The position numbers were made by a program, and so were the translations under genes. Below the pieces are notes generated by a model. The model was not told the origin of the DNA and searched no databases. It saw only the letters and a list, made by a program, of their open reading frames with translations. This document shows positions 25,999 to 33,976 of a DNA stretch of 39,622 nt, piece by piece (the stretch's first letter is position 1; each line of letters starts with the position of its first letter). Source of the DNA: Pseudomonadota bacterium (lineage in GTDB: Bacteria > Pseudomonadota > Gammaproteobacteria > Burkholderiales > Burkholderiaceae_C); NCBI GenBank assembly GCA_021845965.1, contig JAJZUZ010000011.1, positions 1 through 39,622 on the forward strand, in the 5' to 3' direction.

Positions 25999-26090
25999 GC
26001 CGGCATGGTGCCGGCGTGGCTTCTTGCGCACCATCGGACGGTGCCGGTTCTGTTGTCGGGAAAGGCCGGCTCAGGTAAGACAATTCCTAC
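25994..26090 (-). repeat. 97-base upstream block, copy A (RR2)
   Basis: From three bases inside the RR2 gene to the end of the dyad, this block aligns without gaps to 27598-27694, with about 78 of 97 bases equal by hand count. The similarity continues 41 bases further into the coding region (29 of 41). The RR1 upstream region (23843-23938) is a more distant third copy. Confidence 0.8.
26075..26090. promoter_or_regulatory. GTAGGA-N4-TCCTAC-type dyad upstream of RR2 (copy A)
   Basis: GTAAGA-CAAT-TCCTAC: the right arm is perfect and the left arm has one mismatch. It starts 77 bases before the RR2 start. Palindromes of this shape are typical targets of NarL/FixJ-type response regulators, for example the RcsB and EvgA sites; such a regulator (27721-28350) is encoded nearby. 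Confidence 0.6.
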
Positions 26091-26265
26091 AACAAAGGCA
26101 TGAAAGACCAACTCGAAACGCGCGACGTGGCAGGATGCCTCGAGGCACCAGCCACGCTCCGAGCCGCGTCAGGAGCAAACCGCAGGACGGCAGGACTGCG
26201 CCTCGCGCCATCGCCAGTCCAGCAGGGATATGGAGAGTGGAAGCCCGCGCCGGAGGGCGTGCGTC

Positions 26266-27387
26266 CTATCGGGCGCAGACGAGCGAGGCGTTGTGGAACT
26301 CGGGCATCCCGACAACGGAATCAGTGCCGATCTCGCCCAGCGAAAGTGCACCGACCACCTCGGCCCCGCCAAACGCGGTCGCAAGCTCGCTGAGCTCGAC
26401 CCCCGCATCGGCGCCGAAATGCATGCGCCGGCCCGCGCAATAGAACACGGTCAGGGGCCCGGGCGAGGCGCCAAGTCGTGCCGCCATGCGGTTCACGCAC
26501 TTGCTGTCGCCGAGATGAGGGGCGTGCAGGAGCCTAAGGTAGGAATTGGGAGGAATCTCGCCGATGCAGTAGATCGCCCCGTCCGGGGTCACACCCACTG
26601 GAATTCTGACCAGCACATCGTGGGTTGAAATGAGACCCAGCGGATAGTGCACTGCGTGTTGGTAGAAATTCTCAGCGGTCAGCTCCACCCCGAATTCGGC
26701 CCGGAGCAGTTCCTGGTAGACCGTCATCGCCGGTCTGCCATCGATCTGTTCGATGCGATTGGCCAGTGTGGACGTTGCACGAAAGATGGGATTGGAAACC
26801 GGGTAGCAATGTTCGACGGCAACCTGAACCGTGCTCGGGATGAGCATGGCGATGCAACCGCCAGCGACCTTGCGGTCCTGGTCAAACAGACACGGCATCG
26901 GCTGAAAGGTCTCGCTTCCCGCGTTGATCCCGGCATACCGAACATGGTTGCCTGCAAGCTTGAAGATGGTATTCAGCAGCGTTCCGATATTGGGCAAGAG
27001 ACCGTCGAAGACCAGAAAAAGCGTGGACGGGCTGTCTGCCGCGCTGCCAGCGCACTCTTGTTCAACGAATCGGCTGATGCACGCCATGCCTGCGTCTGCA
27101 CTGACGTCCAGTCGATCCACCAGCAGCCATGGGGGACAGGTTTCCATTCGCAACAAGAGCACACCCGACGTATGAAATGCGCTCCGGGCGATCAGCGCAG
27201 GAAAGACGGCCCCGACCAGGGGAATTCCATGCGCGCGGGCCGCAGCCTGCAACAGGCCGACCTGGGCATCCTCTGCCTTCGGCAGCAGGGCCAGCAAGCC
27301 GCCCTCCGGGAATGCCCGTTTCCAGTCCGCAAAGAGCGCGTTCAAGCGCTCGGGACTGATCTGGGGAAGGTGAAGACTCTGAAACAT
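26266..27387 (-). CDS. FIST domain sensory protein
   Basis: A 373-residue soluble protein with FIST N and FIST C domains, proposed to bind small ligands such as amino acids and to act with signal-transduction proteins. The N half holds 'LLALLPKAEDAQVGLLQAAARAHGIPLVGAVFP'; the middle has 'LFLVFDGLLPNIGTLLNTIF' and 'YAGINAGSETFQPMPCLFDQDRKVAGGCIAML'; the C domain includes 'IEQIDGRPAMTVYQELL' and ends 'GALSLGEIGTDSVVGMPEFHNASLVCAR'. ATG 27387 is preferred, though no good ribosome-binding site is present; upstream GTG codons are possible. Codon use is less GC-biased than in the flanking genes, which suggests later gain. It lies between the kinase/regulator pair and the RR2 unit, and its leader holds a decayed regulator copy. 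Confidence 0.85.
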   Translation of the reverse strand: MFQSLHLPQISPERLNALFADWKRAFPEGGLLALLPKAEDAQVGLLQAAARAHGIPLVGAVFPALIARSAFHTSGVLLLRMETCPPWLLVDRLDVSADAGMACISRFVEQECAGSAADSPSTLFLVFDGLLPNIGTLLNTIFKLAGNHVRYAGINAGSETFQPMPCLFDQDRKVAGGCIAMLIPSTVQVAVEHCYPVSNPIFRATSTLANRIEQIDGRPAMTVYQELLRAEFGVELTAENFYQHAVHYPLGLISTHDVLVRIPVGVTPDGAIYCIGEIPPNSYLRLLHAPHLGDSKCVNRMAARLGASPGPLTVFYCAGRRMHFGADAGVELSELATAFGGAEVVGALSLGEIGTDSVVGMPEFHNASLVCAR

Positions 27388-27422
27388 GCGGGGATGGCTG
27401 GGCGCAGGGCTTTGATATTCTG

Positions 27423-27602
27423 TCACGCAGCCCACGTGCAGGGGTCGCGACGTACCGGGGCGAGGCCTGTTCTGCCGGCGGCGACGGTCCATCTCTTCGA
27501 CGGCAACGCCACCGGCGGCCGCACCGTCGCAACCCGCCGCAGGCAGTGGACACCACGCCTGCGGATGCAACTGGATTCGTCAGCGACCAACGATTCTGTC
27601 AT
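27423..27602 (-). pseudogene. Decayed 5' fragment of a CheY-like response regulator
   Basis: From an ATG at 27602 the frame reads MTESLVADESSCIRRR, against MTKLLVVDDSDLIRKR in RR2; the DNA aligns without gaps for the first 46 coding bases (27557-27602). Beyond that the likeness fades, and the frame stops after 59 codons at 27423, before any phospho-acceptor site. The match continues upstream through the whole RR2 promoter block, so this is a remnant of a full promoter-plus-gene duplication. Whether the 59-residue peptide is still made is unknown. Confidence 0.7.
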
Positions 27603-27694
27603 GCCGGCATGGTGCCGTCATCCCCCCCTGGGTACCATCGGACGGTGCCGGTTCTGCTGTCGGAATCGGCCGGTCAGGGTAGGACGATTCCTAC
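27598..27694 (-). repeat. 97-base upstream block, copy B (FIST leader)
   Basis: Ungapped partner of 25994-26090 (about 80% equal by hand count). The first 20 bases and the stretch around ACCATCGGACGGTGCCGGTT are identical. It has kept its dyad better than its coding part, which suggests that the regulatory part is still selected. Confidence 0.8.
27679..27694. promoter_or_regulatory. Perfect GTAGGA-N4-TCCTAC dyad (copy B)
   Basis: GTAGGA-CGAT-TCCTAC, the only fully symmetric copy. It starts 77 bases before the ATG of the decayed regulator, as in copies A and C, and 27 bases after the stop of the NarL-type regulator gene. It probably drives the FIST gene. Confidence 0.6.
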
Positions 27695-27720
27695 CTCGGC
27701 TCGGCGCATTGCCCGGCGAC

Positions 27721-28350
27721 TTAGATCGGGCCGTGCTCCAGGGCGTAGCGCACCAGCTCGGCCGTGCTGCCCAGGTTGAGCTTCTCCATGAGGCGTGTCT
27801 TGTGCGTGCTCACGGTCTTGTTGCTGATGCACAGCTCGGCCGCAATCTCGTTCACGCCCTTGCCGGCCACCAGTAGGCGGAACACCTCGCGCTCGCGCTC
27901 GGACAAGGCGGCGTGGGCCGGCTTGTCGCCGGCCAGGGATTGCTCGAAGACGAGTTTCTCGGCCAGCTCCGGCACCAGGTAGCGGCCACCGGCGGCGACC
28001 TTGCGGATCGCTGCCAGCAGCACGTCCATCTCGCTGTCCTTGGTGACGTAGCCGCTGGCACCGGCCTTGAGCACGCGCGCGGCCACCGGCGCTTCGTTGT
28101 GCATGCTCAGCACCAGCACGGGCAGGGCCGGCCAGTGCGACTTGATGCGCGCAATCAGGTCCGGTCCGCTCAGGCCCGGCATGTTGATGTCCAGCAGCAG
28201 CAGATCGGGCAGCTCGCGGCGCAGGCGCTCCAGCAGCTGGCCGCCGTCGACCGCCTCGCCCACGACCTGCAGGTCCGGGTTGAGGGAAAACAGCTGCTTG
28301 AGACCGCTGCGCACGATGGCGTGGTCGTCGGCCAGCATCAGACGGATCAT
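27721..28350 (-). CDS. NarL/FixJ family response regulator
   Basis: A 209-residue DNA-binding regulator. The receiver domain has D8/D9 ('LADDH'), phospho-acceptor Asp54 ('LLLLDINMPG') and the lysine in 'GYVTKDS'. The LuxR-type helix-turn-helix is at about 149-190 ('LSEREREVFRLLVAGKGVNEIAAEL', 'ISNKTVSTHKTRLMEKL'). The start at 28350 overlaps the stop of the upstream kinase (ATGA), so they form a cognate pair. This class binds short palindromes, and the GTAGGA-N4-TCCTAC dyads in the same island are natural candidates for its sites (inference). Confidence 0.94.
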   Translation of the reverse strand: MIRLMLADDHAIVRSGLKQLFSLNPDLQVVGEAVDGGQLLERLRRELPDLLLLDINMPGLSGPDLIARIKSHWPALPVLVLSMHNEAPVAARVLKAGASGYVTKDSEMDVLLAAIRKVAAGGRYLVPELAEKLVFEQSLAGDKPAHAALSEREREVFRLLVAGKGVNEIAAELCISNKTVSTHKTRLMEKLNLGSTAELVRYALEHGPI

Positions 28351-29816
28351 GCTTGCTCCTGCCAATGGCTGGCGTAGTGTAGGGGGATGGTGGCGCGGAT
28401 GCAGGTGCCCTGGCCGGGTGCGCTCTGCACGTCCAGCGTGCCGCCCAGGGCCATGGCGCGTTCCTGCATGCCGAGCAGGCCGAAGGATTTGCCGCGCGCA
28501 GCCTGCGTGGTGTCAAAGCCGCGCCCGTCGTCCTGCACCTGCAGCCGCAACGCATCGTCGTCCGGCTGGTGATGCAGGCTCACCTGCACCTGGCGGGCCT
28601 GCGCGTAGCGCGTGACATTGGTCAAGGACTCCTGCACGATGCGAAACAGGCCGATGGCCCGGTCCTCGGGCAGGTCGATGCTGCCGCCCACCGCGTCGAA
28701 GTCGCAGGCGATGCCGGTGTTGCGGCGGAACTCGCCGCACAGCCATTCGATGGCCGGGACCAGGCCCATGTCCAGCGCGGCCGGACGCAGGTTGGTGGCC
28801 ACATTGCGCACGCCCTGGATGGCGCGGTCCACCAGGCCGCGCATGTCTTGGAACTTGGCCTGCAGCTCCGGCTGCCGGGCGCCATAGCGCATGTCCAGAA
28901 AGGTGAGGTCCATGCGCAGGGCGGTCAGCACCTGGCCCAGCTCATCGTGCACCTCGCGCGCGATGCTCTTGCGTTCATATTCGCGCATGGCCTCGCTCTG
29001 CGCCGCCATGTCACGCAGACGCTGGCGCGAGGCGCGCAGCATTTCCTCCTGCTGCTGGCGTTCGGTCACATCCCGCACCACGGCGATGAGCAGCTCACCG
29101 CGGTTGGTCTGCAGGGTACCCACGCTGACCTCGCCGGCGAACTCGCTTCCGTCCTTGCGCAGGCAGCGGGTCTGCGATCCGAAGCTCGAACCGCGCGCCT
29201 GGCCGAGAACGGCGGCGCGGCGCTCCTGGTGTTGCCCGCGCACATCCGGCACCAGCAGGGCTTCGGTCGCCAGCCCCAGCAGCTCGGCCCGCGAATAGCC
29301 GAACAGCTCCTGCGCACGCGCGTTGGCCTGCACGATGCGCCCGTCGCGGTCGCTCAGGATGAAGGCATCGGGCGCGAACTCGATGACGTCGCGGAACATG
29401 CCCTCCAGGCTGCGCCGCTGCGCGTACAGGGCCAGATGCGTCTGCACGCGCGCCAGCAGCACTGCCAGGTTGATCGGCTTGGTGACGAAGTCCGCCGCGC
29501 CCAGGGCCAGGCCACGGGTCTCGGTCTCGCTGTCGTCCAGCGCGCTGATGAAGATGACGGGAATGGCGCGGGTCGCTTCATCGGCCTTGAGGCGGGCGCA
29601 GACCTCGAAGCCATCCACCTCCGGCATCATGGCGTCGAGCAGGACCAGGCTGGGCAGCTCCCGCTGCGCCAGCGCCAGGCCTTCGGCGCCGCCGTAGGCC
29701 GTCAGGACCTGATGGCCGGCGCCTTGCAGCATCAGGCGGATCCAGTCGACCATCTCCGGGGTATCGTCGACCACCAGGATGCGGGCAGGGGCGTTCGACG
29801 CGGGCGTAGGGGTCAT
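28347..29816 (-). CDS. REC-PAS-HisKA_3 sensor histidine kinase (NarX-type)
   Basis: A 489-residue soluble kinase without membrane segments. An N-terminal receiver (about 11-130, Asp61 in 'LVLLDAMMPEVDG') is followed by PAS (about 138-252, 'FAPDAFILSDRDGRIVQANARAQELFGYS'), a coiled linker, the HisKA_3 dimerisation domain with phospho-His290 ('IAREVHDELGQ') and the ATPase domain ('VQESLTNVTRYAQA', 'DDGRGFD', 'SFGLLGMQERAMALGG'). The N-terminal receiver suggests that another kinase or a phosphorelay feeds it. ATG 29816 is chosen because longer starts would run into the divergent copper promoter. It is the first gene of the pair with the NarL-type regulator. Confidence 0.93.
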   Translation of the reverse strand: MTPTPASNAPARILVVDDTPEMVDWIRLMLQGAGHQVLTAYGGAEGLALAQRELPSLVLLDAMMPEVDGFEVCARLKADEATRAIPVIFISALDDSETETRGLALGAADFVTKPINLAVLLARVQTHLALYAQRRSLEGMFRDVIEFAPDAFILSDRDGRIVQANARAQELFGYSRAELLGLATEALLVPDVRGQHQERRAAVLGQARGSSFGSQTRCLRKDGSEFAGEVSVGTLQTNRGELLIAVVRDVTERQQQEEMLRASRQRLRDMAAQSEAMREYERKSIAREVHDELGQVLTALRMDLTFLDMRYGARQPELQAKFQDMRGLVDRAIQGVRNVATNLRPAALDMGLVPAIEWLCGEFRRNTGIACDFDAVGGSIDLPEDRAIGLFRIVQESLTNVTRYAQARQVQVSLHHQPDDDALRLQVQDDGRGFDTTQAARGKSFGLLGMQERAMALGGTLDVQSAPGQGTCIRATIPLHYASHWQEQA

Positions 29817-29839
29817 GGACAGGGCGGGGCAGAATTTCG

Positions 29840-29857
29840 GTTCATTCTTGCATGAAC
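29840..29857. promoter_or_regulatory. Dyad GTTCAT-N6-ATGAAC in the divergent kinase/copper promoter region
   Basis: A perfect 6-bp inverted repeat with a six-base spacer, 35 bases before the first copper-operon start and 24 bases before the kinase start on the other strand. Its place and shape fit an operator for a copper-responsive regulator, but no such regulator is encoded in the window and the sequence is not a recognised consensus. Confidence 0.45.
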
Positions 29858-29891
29858 TGAACTTTCCACGGTTGGCCCTTATCATTCAGGC

Positions 29892-30296
29892 ATGCGCACC
29901 CTGTTCCTGGCCCTGATGATCGCCCTGCTGCCCCTGCGCGGCTGGGTGGGTGACGTCATGGCCATGGAGTTGGCCGCGCCGCCGGCGCCGACCCAGCAAG
30001 GGATGGCGATGGCAGCGCCAGCCGCCATGCCGGGCTGCCACGAGGCGCCCGCCGCGGCGCACGCGGGCCACGTCATGGGCGACGTGGCCGCATCCCATGC
30101 CGCCGATGCAGACCCGGACACGGCCCACGCCGGCGACGGCCATTGCACGCTCTGCCAGATCTGCCACTCGGTGGCGCTGGCGCCCGTGCTGCCACCGCTG
30201 CCCGCCGCCAGACTGCCGATGCCTGCACCGGCCGCGGGTCAGCCGCTCTACACCAGCGCCGAGCGCGCCCTGGGCGACAAACCGCCCATTTCCTGA
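29892..30296 (+). CDS. Small exported Cys/His/Met-rich protein of the copper operon (DUF2946-like)
   Basis: A 134-residue protein with a hydrophobic N-terminal segment (MRTLFLALMIALLPLRGW), which may be a signal peptide. The mature part is rich in Ala, Met and His ('GMAMAAPAAMPGCHEAP', 'AHAGHVMGD') and has a 'CTLCQICHSVALAP' motif, the Cys pattern of DUF2946-like proteins found in copper loci. It probably binds Cu(I) in the periplasm or membrane. It is the first gene of the copper operon and starts just after the dyad at 29840. Confidence 0.75.
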   Translation: MRTLFLALMIALLPLRGWVGDVMAMELAAPPAPTQQGMAMAAPAAMPGCHEAPAAAHAGHVMGDVAASHAADADPDTAHAGDGHCTLCQICHSVALAPVLPPLPAARLPMPAPAAGQPLYTSAERALGDKPPIS

Positions 30297-30384
30297 CCTT
30301 CCCACCCGTAGTCCGTCCGCAGTGGCCCCAAGCAGGGTGCGCTGCACGTTCCAGTCTTGTGCGCAAGACGGTTGAGGAGTTTTC

Positions 30385-30669
30385 ATGAAGAAGCATTTCG
30401 CACTGCTGGTGCTGGCCTGGCCCCTGCTGGGCCTGGCGCAGACCGTGCAGCAGGAGGCGGCCGCCGCCGTGGCGCCGCAGGCGCCGGTGCCGCCCGTACC
30501 CTACCGGCCCATGGCGCCGGCGGGCGCCAGCACCCTGGTCCAGCAACTGGACGACTGGAAGGCCGCCAACGACACGGTCGGCCAGTACCGCGGCCACAGC
30601 GGCATCGTCCGCTGGGAGCGCGCGCAAGAGGCCGAGCGCGCCAAGGCCGCGCAGGAGCCGGCACGATGA
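30385..30669 (+). CDS. Small exported protein of the copper operon
   Basis: A 94-residue protein with a signal peptide (MKKHFALLVLAWPLLGLAQ, cleavage near LAQ-T) and a Pro/Ala-rich then helical mature part ('STLVQQLDDWKAANDTVGQYRGHSGIVRWE'). The start has a GAGGAG site seven bases upstream. It overlaps the TolC-like gene (ATGA). The family is not firmly recognised; short proteins like this often precede the TolC-like component in copper or heavy-metal operons of betaproteobacteria. Confidence 0.7.
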   Translation: MKKHFALLVLAWPLLGLAQTVQQEAAAAVAPQAPVPPVPYRPMAPAGASTLVQQLDDWKAANDTVGQYRGHSGIVRWERAQEAERAKAAQEPAR

Positions 30670-32075
30670 GATACCCTGCCCTGACCCTGCTCGCGGCCGC
30701 CGCGCTGGCCGGCTGCGCCACGCCGGACCCGCAGCGCAATCTGGCCGACCTGCAGCAGCTCAGCAGCGGCCGCACCGCCGGCGTGGCGGTCGATCTGCGC
30801 CGCCCCGACCCGGCCAATGAAGCCGCCGTGAGCGCGCTGCTCCAGCAGCCGCTCAGCGCCGAAAGCGCGGTGCGCATTGCCCTGCTCAACAGCCCGGCCA
30901 TGCAACAGGCGCTGGTGACGCTGGACCTGAGCGACGCCTTGCGCGCACAGGCCGGCCGCGCACCGAACCCGCACTTTTCGATCGCCGACCTCGCCGAGGG
31001 CGACCGACGGGAACTGGAGCGCGCGCTGCGCTTCGACCTGGTCGGCCTGCTCTTCCTGCCCTGGAAGAGCGAATGGCAGAACCGCCAGCACGAGCTGGCC
31101 AAGCTGCAGGCGGCGCAGGACATCGCGCGCCTGGCCACCGACGTGCGCAAGGCCTGGATCAACGCCGTGGCGGCGCAGCAGAGCGCGCAGTACCTGGGTG
31201 ACGTGAAGGAAGCGGCCGAGGCTGGCGCCGAGCTGGCGCGGCGCATGACCCGCGTGGGCAACTTCAGCAAGCTGCAGCAGGCGCGCGAGCAGACCGTGCT
31301 GGCCGATGCCGCCGCCCAGCTCGCGCGTGCGCAGCAGCGCGCCTACAGCGAACGCGAGAAGCTCACGCGCTTGCTCGGCCTGTGGGGCACGCAGGCGCAA
31401 TACACGCTGGCCGAGCGCCTGCCGGATCTGCCGGCTGAGCCCACGGCGCTGAACGATGTCGAGGCACGGGCATTGCGCGAGCGGCTGGACGTGCGCGCCG
31501 CTGTGGCCGAGACCACCTATGTCGCCGATTCCCTGGGCATGGTCAAGACGACGGGCTACCTGGACGGCCTGACGCTGGCCTACAAGCACACCACGACCAC
31601 CGACGGCAGCGGCGCGCGCGACGAGAAGCACGGCTGGGAGCTGGAGCTGCCCCTGCCCCTCTTCGACTGGGGCACGGCGCGCAACGCGCGCGCCGAGGCG
31701 ATCTACCTGCAGTCGGCCGTGCGTGTGCGCCGCGTGGCCGTGCAGGCCCGCAGTGAGGCGCGCGAGGCCTACTATGGCTGGCGCTCCGCCTGGGACCTGG
31801 CGCACCACTACCGCGACGAGGTGCTGCCGCTGCGCCGCTTCATCAGCGACGAGGTGCTGCTGCGCTACAACGGCATGCTCCTGAGTACCTGGGACCTGCT
31901 GGGCGAGATCCGTGCCCAGAGCCTGGCCGTGAACCAGGCGCTGGACGCCCAGCGCGACTTCTGGCTCGCCGACGCCGACCTGCAGCTCACCCTCACCGCG
32001 ACCTCGCCCGGCGCCCTGAGTGCCTTGCGCACCTCATCGGAGCCCGCCGTGACCGCCTCCTCCGGAGGCCATTGA
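30666..32075 (+). CDS. TolC-family outer membrane efflux lipoprotein
   Basis: A 469-residue outer-membrane factor. The lipobox is LAGC, with the acylated Cys at residue 17 (MRYPALTLLAAAALAGC). Two OEP repeats are visible: 'SAESAVRIALLNSPAMQQALVTLDLSDALRAQAGRAPNPHF' starts the first and 'ALRERLDVRAAVAETTYVADSLGMVK' the second. Long helices ('WQNRQHELAKLQAAQDIARLATDVRKAW') form the periplasmic tunnel. No RND pump or adaptor is nearby, so it may dock with a pump encoded elsewhere or have a pump-free role in copper handling. Its stop sits only two bases before the multicopper oxidase start. Confidence 0.9.
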   Translation: MRYPALTLLAAAALAGCATPDPQRNLADLQQLSSGRTAGVAVDLRRPDPANEAAVSALLQQPLSAESAVRIALLNSPAMQQALVTLDLSDALRAQAGRAPNPHFSIADLAEGDRRELERALRFDLVGLLFLPWKSEWQNRQHELAKLQAAQDIARLATDVRKAWINAVAAQQSAQYLGDVKEAAEAGAELARRMTRVGNFSKLQQAREQTVLADAAAQLARAQQRAYSEREKLTRLLGLWGTQAQYTLAERLPDLPAEPTALNDVEARALRERLDVRAAVAETTYVADSLGMVKTTGYLDGLTLAYKHTTTTDGSGARDEKHGWELELPLPLFDWGTARNARAEAIYLQSAVRVRRVAVQARSEAREAYYGWRSAWDLAHHYRDEVLPLRRFISDEVLLRYNGMLLSTWDLLGEIRAQSLAVNQALDAQRDFWLADADLQLTLTATSPGALSALRTSSEPAVTASSGGH

Positions 32076-32077
32076 AC

Positions 32078-33472
32078 ATGGACATGAAACGACGCAATTT
32101 TTTCGCCGGCGCCGCCATGACGGCCGTGGCCGCCGCCTCGGTCAGCAAGGTCGCCCTGGCCGCCCTGCCCGAGCCGGTGCTGATGGACAAGCCCGACACC
32201 GCCCCGCCGCTGCACCCCGAGACCGGCCGGCCCTACAACCCCGTGGTCACGCTCAATGGCTGGACCCTGCCCTGGCGCATGAACAACGGCGTCAAGGAGT
32301 TCCACCTGGTGGCCGAGCCGGTGGTGCGCGAGATCGCGCCCGGCATGAAGGCGCACCTGTGGGGCTACAACGGCCAGAGCCCGGGCCCCACCATCGAGGT
32401 GGTGGAGGGCGACCGCCTGCGCATCTTCGTCACCAACAAGCTGCCCGAGCACACCTCCGTGCACTGGCACGGCCAGCGCCTGCCCAATGGCATGGACGGT
32501 GTCAGCGGCCTGACGCAACCGTGGATCGCCCCGGGCAAGACCATGGTGTACGAGTTCGTGGCGCGGCGCCCCGGCACCTTCATGTACCACCCGCATGCGG
32601 ACGAGATGACGCAGATGGCGATGGGCATGATGGGGATGTGGGTCACGCATCCGAAGGGCAGGCATCCGCTGATCAGCGAGGTGCAGCGCGACTTCTGCTT
32701 CCTGCTCAATGCCTTCGACATCGAGCCCGGCAGCGCCACCCCCAAGGTGAACACCATGCTGGACTTCAATCTGTGGACCTGGAACAGCCGCGCCTTTCCC
32801 GGCATCGACAGCCTGAACGTGCGCAAGGGCGACCGGGTACGCATCCGCGTCGGCAACCTGACCATGACCAACCACCCCATCCACCTGCACGGCCACGAAT
32901 TCGAGGTGACGGGCAGCGACGGCGGCCCCTGGCCGCTGGCCGCGCGCGTGCCGGAAGTGACGACCGATATCGCCGTGGGCCAGATGCGCCAGGTCGAGCT
33001 GATCGCCAACGAGGAGGGTGACTGGGCCTTCCATTGCCACAAGAGCCACCACACCATGAACGCCATGGGCCACGCCGTGCCCACCATGATCGGTGTGGAC
33101 CACCGCGGCCTGGTCGGCAAGATCCAGAAGCTGGTGCCGGACTACATGGTCATGGGCGAGCGCGGCATGGCCGACATGGGCACGATGGAAATGCCCATCC
33201 CCGAAAACACGCTGCCCATGATGACCGGCACCGGCCCCTACGGTTCGCTGGAGATGGGTGGCATGTTCTCGGTGCTCAAGGTGCGCAAGGACCAGAAGCC
33301 GGGCGACTACAGCGACCCGGGCTGGTACGCACAACCGGCCGGCACCCAGGCCTGGGAATGGACCGGCCCGCAGCCGGCCTCTGCCTCGGCGCCCCCCGCG
33401 GCGACCCCCGACAGCGGCCAGCCCGCCGTCGAGCTCAAGGCTGTGAAACCCACCACGCACCAACATGAATGA
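32078..33472 (+). CDS. Tat-exported multicopper oxidase (copper resistance)
   Basis: A 464-residue multicopper oxidase with a twin-arginine signal (KRRNFFAGAA, residues 4-13). The four copper motifs are HWHG (129-132), HPH (171-173), HPIHLHGHEF (266-275) and HCHKSHHTMNAMGH (319-332); Cys320 and the flanking His/Met are type 1 copper ligands. It would oxidise Cu(I) to Cu(II) in the periplasm with O2 as acceptor. A Met-rich stretch ('MTQMAMGMMGM', 177-187) may bind extra Cu(I). ATG 32078 is chosen for the GGAGG site nine bases upstream; a TTG at 32072 overlapping the previous stop is an alternative. Confidence 0.93.
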   Translation: MDMKRRNFFAGAAMTAVAAASVSKVALAALPEPVLMDKPDTAPPLHPETGRPYNPVVTLNGWTLPWRMNNGVKEFHLVAEPVVREIAPGMKAHLWGYNGQSPGPTIEVVEGDRLRIFVTNKLPEHTSVHWHGQRLPNGMDGVSGLTQPWIAPGKTMVYEFVARRPGTFMYHPHADEMTQMAMGMMGMWVTHPKGRHPLISEVQRDFCFLLNAFDIEPGSATPKVNTMLDFNLWTWNSRAFPGIDSLNVRKGDRVRIRVGNLTMTNHPIHLHGHEFEVTGSDGGPWPLAARVPEVTTDIAVGQMRQVELIANEEGDWAFHCHKSHHTMNAMGHAVPTMIGVDHRGLVGKIQKLVPDYMVMGERGMADMGTMEMPIPENTLPMMTGTGPYGSLEMGGMFSVLKVRKDQKPGDYSDPGWYAQPAGTQAWEWTGPQPASASAPPAATPDSGQPAVELKAVKPTTHQHE

Positions 33473-33482
33473 GGACTCCACC

Positions 33483-33950
33483 ATGCATCGACGCCTTTTC
33501 CTGCGCGGCACCACCCTCCTGGCCGCGACAGCCATGGCCGGCCTCGCCACGGCCAGGCCGCAGCGCCCCCTGATTGAAGTCTGGAAGACCGCCAGCTGCG
33601 GCTGCTGCCACGACTGGATCGCCCACCTGCAGGCCAACGGCTTTGCGGTGACGGCCCATGACGTGAGCGACGCCACCAAGCGCGACTACCGCCAGCGCCT
33701 GGGCCTGGCGGACCCGTTCGGCTCCTGCCACACGGCACTGGTCAGCGGCTACGTACTGGAAGGCCACGTGCCGGCGCGCGAGATCCAGCGCCTGCTGCGC
33801 GAGAAACCGCGCGCCCTGGGCCTGGCCGTGCCGGGCATGCCCGTGGGCGCACCCGGCATGGACGGCGCCGTCTATGGCGGCCGCAAGGATCCCTACGACG
33901 TGCTGCTGGTGCAGCGCGACGGCCGTTACACCACTTACCAGTCCTACTGA
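33483..33950 (+). CDS. DUF411 metal-binding protein, Tat-exported
   Basis: A 155-residue DUF411 protein. A twin-arginine-like leader (MHRRLFLRGTTLLAATA) is followed by the family core: 'VWKTASCGCCHDWIAHLQANGF', with the CGCC thioredoxin-like cluster, and 'SCHTALVSGYVLEGHVPAREI', then 'VPGMPVGAPGMDG', rich in Met. These proteins bind copper and are common in copper operons. ATG 33483 is favoured by GAGGA eight bases upstream; ATG 33465 would overlap the oxidase gene. Confidence 0.9.
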   Translation: MHRRLFLRGTTLLAATAMAGLATARPQRPLIEVWKTASCGCCHDWIAHLQANGFAVTAHDVSDATKRDYRQRLGLADPFGSCHTALVSGYVLEGHVPAREIQRLLREKPRALGLAVPGMPVGAPGMDGAVYGGRKDPYDVLLVQRDGRYTTYQSY

Positions 33951-33976
33951 AACCCTGAAACCGAAAGGAAGACACG

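Larger units (their letters stand above)
27388..27720 (-). other. 333-base region upstream of the FIST gene
   Basis: No intact gene. It is made of a decayed response-regulator 5' end (27423-27602), the duplicated upstream block (27598-27694) with its dyad, and 26 bases to the stop of the NarL-type regulator. Transcription from the dyad-linked promoter would read through the decayed copy into the FIST gene. Confidence 0.7.

Noticed and set aside
26536-26551. A GTAGGA half-site inside the FIST gene
   Set aside because: The partner half is missing and it lies within coding DNA, not at the -77 position of the three module copies.
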